Source: Cymbomonas tetramitiformis
Taxonomy: Eukaryota; Chlorophyta; Pyramimonadophyceae; Pyramimonadales; Pyramimonadaceae
Assembly: GCA_001247695.2 (NCBI GenBank)
Contig: LGRX02009784.1
Location: 1-33,898, forward strand
DNA length: 33,898 nucleotides
Reading direction: 5' to 3'
Shown: piece by piece, positions 17,899-26,355 of the stretch
How the letters are laid out: each line of letters opens with the position of its first letter
Position numbering within the stretch: position 1 is the first letter of the stretch
The notes under the pieces: generated by a model
Seen by the model: only the letters and a program-made list of their open reading frames with translations
Databases searched by the model: none
What the model was told of the DNA's origin: nothing
Made by a program: the position numbers and the translations under genes

Positions 17899-17908
17899 CA
17901 CTTGTTTT

Positions 17909-17961
17909 TGTCAGAAACTGAGAATTGTATATATAGTAATTGTAAGTTTCACTTTGTGACA
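17909..17961 (-). terminator. 53-bp 3'-end element, copy B
   Basis: On the minus strand this reads TGTCACAAAGTGAAACTT, then ATTACTATATATAC, and ends TTTCTGACA. It begins 2 bp after the TAG stop of the minus-strand gene at 17,964. It lies 10 bp from copy A, so the convergent polymerase and DUF5754 genes each have their own copy. Confidence 0.7.
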
Positions 17962-17963
17962 CC

Positions 17964-18242
17964 CTACCATAATAATCGATCTGCATAGTATCCATTGCTA
18001 CCGACGACATTGCGGTCTTTCTTGTGTCTGATTTTGTACAGCCGACGTCTTTCATCGGCATACTCTTTACCCTTAGTGGACATGTATGTAGGGTAATCAG
18101 AAGCACCTCGCTGTCCGACCTGAGCGATCAATTTACCATCCTTGAAAACATCAATCTTTTTGCTTTGATTATTTGATGGGCTGATCTTCACACCGAGTTT
18201 CCGTGCTTGACTTTTTGTGTAAGCTTTGATTTGATAAGTCAT
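17964..18242 (-). CDS. DUF5754-like small viral protein
   Basis: The 92-residue product has the look of the DUF5754 family found in giant viruses and Polinton-like viruses. It starts MTYQIKAYTKSQARKLGV, then has SKKIDVFKDGKLIAQVG, a DYPTY motif, an R/K-rich RRLYKIRHKK section, and ends GSNGYYADRLLW. The molecular role is not known to me; the basic tail suggests nucleic-acid contact. The ATG at 18,240-18,242 faces away from the integrase ATG at 18,273, with only 30 bp between them, so the two genes probably share a divergent promoter. The gene appears intact. Confidence 0.8.
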   Translation of the reverse strand: MTYQIKAYTKSQARKLGVKISPSNNQSKKIDVFKDGKLIAQVGQRGASDYPTYMSTKGKEYADERRRLYKIRHKKDRNVVGSNGYYADRLLW

Positions 18243-18272
18243 TGTATACTATATGTAACACTATTATATAGT
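18243..18272. promoter_or_regulatory. Divergent promoter between DUF5754 and integrase genes
   Basis: The 30 bp between two divergent ATGs are nearly all A/T around GTAACACT. ACTATAT on one side mirrors ATTATATAGT on the other. TATA-type boxes on both strands, right next to the ATGs, are common in this type of virus. Confidence 0.55.
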
Positions 18273-19586
18273 ATGACAAGCAAACCAATATCAGAGAGTA
18301 AACTACAAGAGCTATATTTGGATCCCAAGGTGGGTATGAGCGGTGCCAGTGCATTCACCAAAAAACTTAAGGCACGAGGCTACAAGGTTACGGAGTCTCA
18401 GGTCAAGGCTGCTATTTCCAAGACTGACACATCACAAGTTTTATCACAGCCTAAAAGAATATCTCGTAAGGATTGTTATCCAATGTACGGACCAGTCGAT
18501 AAGGTCTCTATGCAAGCCGATCTGGCCTTCATACCCAAAGACAAGTCGGTGAACAAAGGATATGCCGTGATTCTGACGGCGGTTAACGTTAATACTAACA
18601 AAGCGTATGCAATTGCTTTGAAATCTAAAACCGTCAGAGACAAGAACAATAAACGATCGGAGGATGTCGAGGGTATCGTTCCTGCCATGAGACGATTGAT
18701 AAAGGAAACCAAAATGGATACACTAAGTACCGATTTAGGGAGCGAGTTCACGAACAAACCCGTGCAAGCATTGTTGAAAGAGAAGGGTATCAAACATTAC
18801 ACATCTCAAAAAGAGGACCACACTCGGCAAGGTAAAATTGAAAGATTTAACAAAACTTTGAAACGAAGATTTAATATCAACGAGGCGAGCACAGGTAGAA
18901 ACAATTGGGTCGACTATTTGGACTCAATCGTCGAGAACTATAATGAAACGGTAAATCAAGGTAATATCAACGACACTCCACCCGATGACATGAATAAGAA
19001 TCGTGTTATTAGAAGTGTCTTGTTGAAATGCAATCAAACTGCCAAACTCTTACAAAAGTTAGACATTAAACCAGGCGATCGAGTGAGATTACGTGTGACT
19101 AAGAAGACATTTGATAAAGAGAGTCAAACATGGTCTACGCAGGTGTATAAAGTCCGAAGTAGAAAGGGATTGTCTTTCGTGATAGAGGACGGTGACGGTG
19201 ATACCTTAAGCCGACAATACAAACCAAGAGAATTGAAAGAGGTTCAAGGACCTGTTTCCAAACCATCCAAAGAAACTCGTGGGACTAAGACTGACAGTGA
19301 AAACAAGCAGGCCGCAAAATCTGAGCGTGCGTTGAAGAAAGAGGGTATAGAAGGCAATACCGATTCCAAGACACCCAGGAACTATGATGATTATGAAGTT
19401 AATGTGTTCATTAGCGATAAGAAATCGTCAAATTATCAAAAGACTTTGAAAGGATATCTTAAGCTCAATCGATCAAGGAAAAGTAAACGTAAGTATCAGT
19501 TGATATTCTATGACAAATCGGAAGAGGATGAGTTCGTTGATATACCTGACCCTGAAATTAAACTGTTGAAAAAAAGAAACCGTTAA
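18273..19586 (+). CDS. int: Polinton-type RVE integrase
   Basis: DDE integrase that would join the viral ends to host DNA. I chose the ATG at 18,273, because the frame upstream (to 18,207) runs through the promoter and the neighbouring gene. The product is 437 residues. A short N-terminal helical region comes first. The catalytic core shows D83 (MQADLAFI), D154 (STDLGSEF) and E190 (QGKIERFNKTLKRR), with 35 residues between the last two. A small beta-rich domain follows (about 266-330, KPGDRVRLRV to YKPRELKEV), like the SH3/chromo-type end of retroviral and Polinton integrases. The last 110 residues hold a Lys/Ser-rich linker and then an ordered tail (YEVNVFISDKKSSN to DEFVDIPDPE) that I do not recognise. 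All catalytic residues are present and the frame is open. Confidence 0.92.
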   Translation: MTSKPISESKLQELYLDPKVGMSGASAFTKKLKARGYKVTESQVKAAISKTDTSQVLSQPKRISRKDCYPMYGPVDKVSMQADLAFIPKDKSVNKGYAVILTAVNVNTNKAYAIALKSKTVRDKNNKRSEDVEGIVPAMRRLIKETKMDTLSTDLGSEFTNKPVQALLKEKGIKHYTSQKEDHTRQGKIERFNKTLKRRFNINEASTGRNNWVDYLDSIVENYNETVNQGNINDTPPDDMNKNRVIRSVLLKCNQTAKLLQKLDIKPGDRVRLRVTKKTFDKESQTWSTQVYKVRSRKGLSFVIEDGDGDTLSRQYKPRELKEVQGPVSKPSKETRGTKTDSENKQAAKSERALKKEGIEGNTDSKTPRNYDDYEVNVFISDKKSSNYQKTLKGYLKLNRSRKSKRKYQLIFYDKSEEDEFVDIPDPEIKLLKKRNR

Positions 19587-19592
19587 TATATA

Positions 19593-20213
19593 ATGAGAAC
19601 AATATTGACCGATGAGGTCGGACGACGTAATTGTATGAAAATGATGGGAGTTGCCAATGGCTCAAGTTCCGACACTCTGTTCCGAGGATATGGTAAGCTC
19701 GCTAAAAACAACTACGTGATAACGATGCCGAGTCAAAACAGTGCGGTATTCTACAATAGTTTGAGAGATTCAATCATAAGAACGGAGCCATTAGTGAGAG
19801 ACATTCAGGACTATAGCAGTGATATTGATACAACCATGCCCAATTCTATGATGACAATGAATCCAATGCTGACAATGACACAAGACGATATCAATAATCA
19901 AGCGTTGCAGCGTCTTGCCAAAGACGCTGAAGACCGAAACGCCATGGTCGCAGAAGCATCCAAAGCACTAATACCAACCACTCCTGAAGCTGGACCGTCA
20001 AGGGTTACTGGAAAGGATAGAAATATGAAACTCGCAGTCCAGGAATCGTTGCAATTACACGAAATGCAAGATCCAAAAGTTTTTGGGGGTCTCGCTTCAG
20101 AAGGTGTCAGGACCCGAGCCCAATCAACACAAAGTCCCTTTAGAAAAGTAGTTAATTTTGTTATTGGAGAAGACGTTTCATCTCCATACAAAGAAAAGGA
20201 AAAAGATACTTAA
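19593..20213 (+). CDS. Unrecognised viral protein (206 residues)
   Basis: The gene starts 6 bp after the integrase stop, with TATATA just before the ATG, and ends 5 bp before the lipase-like gene, so it probably belongs to the same gene cluster. The N-terminal half is mixed alpha/beta (RGYGKLAKNNYVITMPSQN). The middle is Met/Thr/Asp-rich (TTMPNSMMTMNPMLTMTQDD) and the rest is polar and probably disordered. No signal peptide or membrane segment is visible. Position between integrase and lipase suggests a virion or virion-associated protein, but that is inference. I do not recognise a family. Confidence 0.7.
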   Translation: MRTILTDEVGRRNCMKMMGVANGSSSDTLFRGYGKLAKNNYVITMPSQNSAVFYNSLRDSIIRTEPLVRDIQDYSSDIDTTMPNSMMTMNPMLTMTQDDINNQALQRLAKDAEDRNAMVAEASKALIPTTPEAGPSRVTGKDRNMKLAVQESLQLHEMQDPKVFGGLASEGVRTRAQSTQSPFRKVVNFVIGEDVSSPYKEKEKDT

Positions 20214-20218
20214 TAGTA

Positions 20219-21580
20219 ATGCAAGTACCTTGTAATCAAAGCTATCAATCCAATGCTTACTGTCGTCCATCTAGTAGTTATTTTAGTAATTTTGTTGATC
20301 ATCAAAATGATAAACAAATACATAGTTCGGTTTCGCGTAATGGGCCTGGCAATAGTAGTGCACCTTTCAAATCTATGGTCACAGTCAAGAGTAAACCAAT
20401 CATGAAACCTGACGATGTTGACAAGTATACACAAAGAGACACCTCAAGATTGCTAAATGCTCTCAGTCAAGACGCAGTGAAATTTCCGAGTACCGCTTTA
20501 AACAAAGTATTTGGTCCTAACATTACATCTAAGGACGATTCTACACAAACGAAATATGCACGAGCATCAGATGTTTCGTATGCATATAGCTATGGTGATA
20601 AAGCACGTTTAAAGGGTATCATGAGAGGACTTCCGGGTTATTACGTAGATCAAAGTTTGTCGGGCAGAAATTCTACAACGTTGGTCAATCCTAAAAGTCA
20701 AGACGTCATTATTGCATATCGAGGCTCTGATGCAGAATTTGGAAGTCTGAACACTCTTGCCCAGGACATCTCACGTGGACAAAACGTAGAAGATTGGTAT
20801 GTAAATCTTTTGACATTGATGAAACAACAACGTAGTACATCAAGATATCAAGAAGCACAACAACGATTTGACGATGTCAAAAGTAAATACGGTGGCTATA
20901 AGCTATCGGTCACCGGACACTCTAACGGCGGTGGTCAAAGCAATTACATATCAGAAGTTAACAACGTAGAAGGGCATCATTTCAACCCAGCAATAATTCC
21001 TTTGCAAAAACCGATTTACACTCCGACCGAAAAGCAAGTATTATACTCAACTGAAGGTGATCTAATTTCCTTGCCGGCACGATTGAAGCCACATCCCAAG
21101 AGCAATTATGATATCGTACATGTCAATCCAAAGGTAGGTACGGAAAACAATTTGACAAAATTGCATAGCGTGGAACAAATGTACTCAGATGCACTGGAGT
21201 CTACGCGAGTCAGTACAGCAAGGTCTCGTTACGGCTTCGCCAACGCCATGACAGGTTCGGCTGTGGGAGGGTACCTTGGATATTACACACCGACTGACAC
21301 CAACGACGAACGTATCTTTAGGACCACTCAAGGTTTATTAGAACCAATCTTATTATCAGAAACTCCAAATGTAAACTTCACAGATTTAATGAATGTAATG
21401 GGTGTTAAAGAAAGCTTGGGCGAGAAGAATTACATACGTGAAAAATTAGGATTGAGTCCTATAGAACAAAAACCATTAAGTGAAGTGCCAATTTATGATC
21501 CAATCACAGAGATGATACGTCAAGTCACGGGTCGTGCTGATCAAGATAGGGAATTGTTTGAACGACAATCGCTTGTTTAA
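20219..21580 (+). CDS. Class-3 lipase-like viral protein
   Basis: The 453-residue product has an alpha/beta-hydrolase core from about residue 110 to 330. The nucleophile elbow is GHSNGGG with Ser235, preceded by a beta strand (YKLSVT). DVIIAYRGSD at 162-171 matches the oxyanion-side strand of class-3 lipases. D281 (STEGDLISLP) and H316 (LTKLHSVEQM) are the likely other triad members, at the spacing normal for this family. The first 100 residues are polar and unrecognised. A glycine-rich small-residue stretch (MTGSAVGGYLGYY) lies near 340. Lipase or phospholipase activity in capsids of other small DNA viruses helps cross membranes on entry; a similar job here is inference. The frame is intact and ends 5 bp before a 53-bp 3'-end element. 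Confidence 0.8.
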   Translation: MQVPCNQSYQSNAYCRPSSSYFSNFVDHQNDKQIHSSVSRNGPGNSSAPFKSMVTVKSKPIMKPDDVDKYTQRDTSRLLNALSQDAVKFPSTALNKVFGPNITSKDDSTQTKYARASDVSYAYSYGDKARLKGIMRGLPGYYVDQSLSGRNSTTLVNPKSQDVIIAYRGSDAEFGSLNTLAQDISRGQNVEDWYVNLLTLMKQQRSTSRYQEAQQRFDDVKSKYGGYKLSVTGHSNGGGQSNYISEVNNVEGHHFNPAIIPLQKPIYTPTEKQVLYSTEGDLISLPARLKPHPKSNYDIVHVNPKVGTENNLTKLHSVEQMYSDALESTRVSTARSRYGFANAMTGSAVGGYLGYYTPTDTNDERIFRTTQGLLEPILLSETPNVNFTDLMNVMGVKESLGEKNYIREKLGLSPIEQKPLSEVPIYDPITEMIRQVTGRADQDRELFERQSLV

Positions 21581-21585
21581 CGATT

Positions 21586-21638
21586 TGTCATAAAGTGAGA
21601 TTCTAATTTACTATATACATCAATCTCTAATTGTGACA
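21586..21638 (+). terminator. 53-bp 3'-end element, copy C
   Basis: TGTCATAAAGTGAGATTC, then TTTACTATATACATC, ending CAATCTCTAATTGTGACA. The outer TGTCA/TGACA and inner AGATT/AATCT pairs make an imperfect hairpin. It follows the lipase-like gene by 5 bp and closes the int-X-lipase cluster. Confidence 0.7.
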
Positions 21639-21674
21639 AATTCAAACTTTCAAATTTATTCTCTGTATATTACA

Positions 21675-21887
21675 ATGGACCGTCAAGAATTGATACGCTT
21701 AGCCAAACTTCAATACCCCGATATTAAAGAAGCTCATGTAGAATTGCTTGTAGATGATTATATTAAACGTCCAGAATTTTACGATGACCTTTGTACTGGA
21801 AACATTGAAGAACCAATTCCTTTAGATCGGGATACTGTTGATTCCATAAAAGATAATTGTTATATTAATATAGATGAGCGTAATTAG
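21675..21887 (+). CDS. Small acidic viral protein (70 residues)
   Basis: ATG at 21,675 (MDRQELIRLAKLQYPD) was chosen because upstream codons lie in the 3'-end element. The protein is acidic, with two likely helices. Its end overlaps the start of the minor capsid gene by 14 bp in another frame, so the two are probably expressed together. I do not recognise it. Confidence 0.6.
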   Translation: MDRQELIRLAKLQYPDIKEAHVELLVDDYIKRPEFYDDLCTGNIEEPIPLDRDTVDSIKDNCYINIDERN

Positions 21888-22878
21888 CACAAGAACACTA
21901 TTCTTGTCTTCCGAAGACAATAGCAATGGAGACGCACGTGTTTTGCAAATGAACATACCCACTCAGCTGATAAATTATCGAGCACAAACCAAACTGAGAT
22001 TAACTTTGAATACTTTCTCTTGTGCAAAGACATGGTATAGTATCAACGAGACCAATGGCATCTTCTATGTGGGTGATACGGTAAATAATACTTTAACGGA
22101 AGTGAACATACGTTATGCAAATTATACAGAGTTAAGTCAAATTACATCTTTGTTAGAAACTGAATTAATGAAGGCCATCGCTGGAACCATCGCTTCAGTA
22201 ACCGTCACTTACGATGGCGGAAATGTTCAAAATTTCCAAAACAAATTTCGTATAACATTATCACCAGCTCAGCCCACTATCAAACTCGTAGCATTTAGCG
22301 CTAGCGGTGATTTTAACGCAGTACCTGGGTCTCCTTTAGACACCGCCTTAAATACCTCAGTTTCCAGAGCCGGAAAATACAACGATTCCGACCAAGTACT
22401 CGGTGGCCGTGTTAACCGCAGTACGGCAGGTATGAGTACAGTGTCTCAGCTCTTAGACTTGTTTGATTCAAATAATTTATCACCTAATGAACAAAGAAAT
22501 TCAATATACCCTTGCAACATTCAAACCAACGATGCATTGTACCTTAGGATAACATCGTTACCAACACACAATATTGAATCAACCAATCTTTCTACTTTTA
22601 CAAATAATAACGAAATGATCAGTTCTGATATCTGGGCGAAAATATTATTGCCTAGTGACACAACGACAGATTTCATAAGATACATAGATCCAAACGATAA
22701 CTTTGTTATTGAAGTGTCTGGGTCTCAATTTACTTCATTTAGAATCACACTTACAGATTCTAAAGCAAGACTGATCACATTGGCCTCTCCGACCCAAGCA
22801 TCAGACGGCAGTATTAACTATTCATTAAGCATTAAGGTTAAAGAATTAGCACCTGCTGGTCTCTCAGATATTTTATAA
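21874..22878 (+). CDS. mCP: Minor capsid (penton) protein, single jelly-roll type
   Basis: The 334-residue product is beta-rich and has the order of blocks seen in minor capsid proteins of Polintons and PLVs: a TRTLFLSSEDN start, a MNIPTQLINY strand, a long middle, then a LYLRITSLPTHNIESTN block, a SSDIWAKILLP block and a final FRITLTDSKARLITL block. The protein would form pentons at the vertices of an icosahedral capsid. It lies directly before the major capsid gene, the usual PLV order. The frame is intact. Confidence 0.8.
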   Translation: MSVISTRTLFLSSEDNSNGDARVLQMNIPTQLINYRAQTKLRLTLNTFSCAKTWYSINETNGIFYVGDTVNNTLTEVNIRYANYTELSQITSLLETELMKAIAGTIASVTVTYDGGNVQNFQNKFRITLSPAQPTIKLVAFSASGDFNAVPGSPLDTALNTSVSRAGKYNDSDQVLGGRVNRSTAGMSTVSQLLDLFDSNNLSPNEQRNSIYPCNIQTNDALYLRITSLPTHNIESTNLSTFTNNNEMISSDIWAKILLPSDTTTDFIRYIDPNDNFVIEVSGSQFTSFRITLTDSKARLITLASPTQASDGSINYSLSIKVKELAPAGLSDIL

Positions 22879-22900
22879 TCTTTATAATATATATACAAAA
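22879..22900 (+). promoter_or_regulatory. AT-rich promoter before the major capsid gene
   Basis: TCTTTATAATATATATACAAAA fills the 22 bp between the minor capsid stop and the MCP ATG at 22,901. It resembles the TATATA sequence before the 19,593 gene and the divergent promoter at 18,243. Confidence 0.5.
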
Positions 22901-23230
22901 ATGAGCCTCCCAATGTCTTTGGCCTTTGGCTTATCGAAAATGAACTCGTATTCAACCAATTACTTCAGATTGGAAACAACAAACTTGACGGAAGCGTCAC
23001 GATATTCAACCATAACTTTAAATCTACCTGTGAATTCAATTGTAAACATGAAGAGTTTAGCCATGCATTGTTTAGGTTCCTGTACAACGCCTTTAGCATT
23101 TCAAAACACCGCTGGAGATGATGATGAATTACATACGACGCTCCCCAATGGCATCGAGAAACTGATTCAAAGAATGGAAATTTTCGCCGGAGGGCAGCAG
23201 TTGACCACTGGTTTTCAATCCTACAACACC

Positions 23231-23990
23231 GTTTGCTGGGGGATAGTAGTTAGGGTTGCCGCTCGCGTGGGCGGTGTCGCGCGTTCGTTCTTTCGACTGT
23301 CTAGACGACGTGACGAACGCGACGCATTTTTTACTATGGCTGGTGGCACGACGACGACGCTGGTGCTTGGGAGACTTGGGGTCGACGACTGGTTTTGGTG
23401 GTATGGAGTGGTGCGTCGAGGGCGTCAAGGGCACGAGCGCCGTCCACCTCTGCAATCTCGGGAGCAAGCCGGTGGTGAAGCACGGTGTGCTACTGAAATT
23501 ACTGAGGTGTTGTTATTCTACCTGCAGGTAATTAATTCGTGGCGTTTACCTACTTGTGATTTTTTGTTGGTCTATTTTTTCCGCTTCACCGCTGGCAATT
23601 CCCGGCTTCCCTTGACGTGACGGCTGGCGTCAACGAGATGAGCTGCGGCGAGGTGACGAAGGGAATGGAGCTCAAAGAGGAAGTAAGTATGCTACGTTTG
23701 TCTGGAAATTTCTCGAGTTTGACTGAGGATGCTGTGGAGCCGGCAGTTTTCAAGGAGGTTGACTTGGGAGATGCGAAAGCACGCACGATCGACGACGTTC
23801 CACGGAGGCGGCAGGCACACAGGAGGTTCATAGTTAGATCATATGACCTGTGCCATGAATTGTGGTTGGTAGCACGTTAAAACTACTATTCACTAGTATG
23901 AATTGAAGTAAGCTAGGATTATGAAGATCTCTGCTATGTGATGACTTGGGCTATGTTGTCCGAATTGCGAAAGAACAAACTAGACAGGGC
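23231..23990. repeat. Direct repeat copy 1 (760 bp)
   Basis: Left copy of the insert repeat; its counterpart is 1,061 bp downstream. It starts directly after the MCP codon ACC at 23,228-23,230. Confidence 0.9.
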
Positions 23991-24291
23991 TTTGTTCGCC
24001 AGTATTCTACGCGCTGCTATTTCGAGGCAGTCGACGCGGTGCTGAGTATTGAAGAGAAGGGGCTCGAAAGAGGTACCTCTCACGTTGCTGTGATTGAAAA
24101 GACCTTGTGTGCTTTTGGAGATTACAGTTGGAATTGGGGGTGGCAATCGATGGGAGCGTGGCACGCCGGGCGGACCGAGGGGAGTATTTACGCACAGAGG
24201 AATTTGAAGTTATGTTTACCTTGCGACACGATTGGCTTTGCTGGTTGATGTTTACTTTGCTTGACGATGCTTTGAGGCCGCGCAGGCCCTT

Positions 24292-25050
24292 GTTTGCTGG
24301 GGGATAGTAGTTAGGGTTGCCGCTCGCGTGGGCGGTGTCGCGCGTTCGTTCTTTCGACTGTCTAGACGACGTGACGAACGCGACGCATTTTTTACTATGG
24401 CTGGTGGGACGACGACGACGCTGGTGCTTGGGAGACTTGGGGTCGACGACTGGTTTTGGTGGTATGGAGTGGTGCGTCGAGGGCGTCAAGGGCACGAGCG
24501 CCGTCCACCTCTGCAATCTCGGGAGCAAGCCGGTGGTGAAGCACGGTGTGCTACTGAAATTACTGAGGTGTTGTTATTCTACCTGCAGGTAATTAATTCG
24601 TGGCGTTTACCTACTTGTGATTTTTTGTTGGTCTATTTTTTCCGCTTCACCGCTGGCAATTCCCGGCTTCCCTTGACGTGACGGCTGGCGTCAACGAGAT
24701 GAGCTGCGGCGAGGTGACGAAGGGAATGGAGCTCAAAGAGGAAGTAAGTATGCTACGTTTGTCTGGAAATTTCTCGAGTTTGACTGAGGATGCTGTGGAG
24801 CCGGCAGTTTTCAAGGAGGTTGACTTGGGAGAAGCGAAAGCACGCACGATCGACGACGTTCCACGGAGGCGGCAGGCACACAGGAGGTTCATAGTTAGAT
24901 CATATGACCTGTGCCATGAATTGTGGTTGGTAGCACGTTAAAACTACTACTCACTAGTATGAATTGAAGTAAGCTAGGATTATGAAGATCTCTGCTATGT
25001 GATGACTTGGGATATGTTGTCCGAATTGCGAAAGAAGAACTAGACAGGGC
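24292..25050. repeat. Direct repeat copy 2 (759 bp)
   Basis: Right copy of the insert repeat. MCP coding resumes with GTA CTT GAT directly after its last base. Confidence 0.9.
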
Positions 25051-26072
25051 GTACTTGATACTATCAAAACCACTCTTAGCAAAGAAATGACTTATCAAAG
25101 GGTTCTTAAGAATCAAGAAATCTCTGTAGCCGAGGACTTTTACAGCACACCTCGTCCATACATTTTGAATCAATGGCTAACGTTTTTGGGTGAAGCTGAA
25201 CCGTCCTACATTGATACTTCACTTTTGCCACCGATTCAGATAAGGCTGTACCTTGCAGGCCCCGAGGTCCTTGGAGCCTACATGAAAAGTAACGGACCGG
25301 GAGAACCATTAGACACGAAAGCTCAAGAAGCTTTAGTATCGCAAGGCAATTTTAAATTGGACAAACTTTACTTTACCGTAGAGACGATCACATTCAGTTC
25401 TGGAGTATATGATGCTGCCGTTGAGAGCAAACTGCGTGATGGATTCTTAGAAATACCATATTGCAATTACTTTACCTTTTTCGAAGGTGCTGATACTTTA
25501 AACAAATCGACAAGGTTCTCTTTGAGTTCACAATGCATTAATAACATATATGCTGTGCAAAGGCCTAATGATTATAGAGAAAAAAACAAAGGACTTATCA
25601 AATTGGAAAATACATGTGGAACAGCCTACCTACCCTCATACTTTCAGTTTTCAGCAGGTGGATTGGGTGCTCTACCGTTCAATATCAACAACTTGTTTGT
25701 GCCCAACTATCGAGTCGACCCTCTTGCAGCATTCAATCTTCTTACTATCGGTAAAGCTGACAATTATGGAACGCTATCGGGATGTAAAATTAATTCATAT
25801 GAAGATTGGCTGAACAACCAATTCATTCCCATGGTACGTTTGAACCTTCCCTCAGAAATGGGTGTAAGAAATTTAAGTGGTTTGGATTCTCGGGGTTTAA
25901 ACAGTTCCTTCTACTATCAAACTTCTGCTGCATCACCAGTAGACGATCTACAAAAAGTGGTACTAACAAAAAACGAAACCATGATCATTTGCGAAACGAC
26001 CGCAGTTCTTCGTATCGGTCAAAACCGTGTGATTGAAACTGTATTTAAAAACGCGGTTAATAGTATACAAAT

Positions 26073-26355
26073 ATGGCTCAACAATCAGGATTAAGCAGTT
26101 ACAATATGATAAAAAACGTAGGACCGAACGTGGACAAACAGATTCACACCGCGACGATGTTTCAAATGTCAGGTTTTAGACCGGTTATGATGCAACAGCT
26201 ACCATGTAAAACAATCAATGATATCACATATCCACCATTTAGGATGAGCAACGTTCATCCTCTGGCTGGATACAAATCTTATAGCAAACAGACAATCAAG
26301 TATAGATTCAACATGTGGGTGGGTGTTTGTCGAATTGCGGATATGAGCTCCATAC
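26073..26355 (+). pseudogene. Unrecognised viral ORF, cut by the LINE
   Basis: The ATG at 26,073 overlaps the MCP end by 22 bp in another frame. About 94 viral residues follow (MAQQSGLSSYNMIKNVGPN to RIADMSSIQ) before the AAAAAG repeat that marks the 3' end of the LINE; the frame then runs on into the LINE to 26,411. A segment NDITYPPFRMSNVHPLAGYKS is well ordered. I do not recognise it. In PLVs a capsid-associated or packaging gene often follows MCP. Confidence 0.6.

Larger units (their letters stand above)
23231..25050. mobile_element. Insert in MCP: 760-bp direct repeats around a 301-bp centre
   Basis: Repeat 1 is 23,231-23,990, repeat 2 is 24,292-25,050, with 301 bp between. Both begin GTTTGCTGGGGGATAG and end CTAGACAGGGC. 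I count about four to six substitutions and one single-base gap between them, so they are about 99% identical. The insert is GC-richer than the viral gene. No convincing protein is encoded. The shape recalls a terminal-repeat retrotransposon in miniature (TRIM), but TG...CA ends, a primer-binding site and a polypurine tract are lacking, and no 4-6 bp target duplication is seen; at most GT is duplicated. Other readings are a non-autonomous element of the tyrosine-recombinase type, or 1.7 units of a 1,061-bp tandem repeat. Confidence 0.8.
22901..26094 (+). pseudogene. MCP: Major capsid protein (double jelly-roll), split by a 1,820-bp insert
   Basis: The shell protein of the PLV. Coding parts are 22,901-23,230 (110 codons) and 25,051-26,094 (347 codons plus stop), 457 residues in all, a usual size for PLV MCPs. 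The first part has the typical start with SYSTNYFRLETTNLTEASRYS and LIQRMEIFAGG. The second begins VLDTIKTTL and holds the rest of both jelly rolls (DGFLEIPYCNYF, GALPFNINNLFVPNYRV, TAVLRIGQNRVIETVFKN). Reading through the insert stops at about 23,620. At the DNA level, removal of 23,231-25,050 leaves an uninterrupted frame, so the gene was intact before insertion. It stands at the usual place after the minor capsid gene. Confidence 0.88.

Noticed and set aside
18207..18272. Upstream extension of the integrase by 22 residues
   Set aside because: It would cross the divergent promoter and overlap the start of the opposite gene; the ATG at 18,273 is better placed.
23129..24892. Small ORFs of 60-170 residues within the insert
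   Set aside because: The same DNA gives similar-length frames on both strands, the translations have no recognisable motif, and the repeats copy them.
23231..25050. Classic LTR retrotransposon or TRIM as the insert in MCP
   Set aside because: No TG...CA ends with matching 4-6 bp flanking duplication, no primer-binding site after the left repeat and no polypurine tract before the right one. It is kept only as one possible reading.
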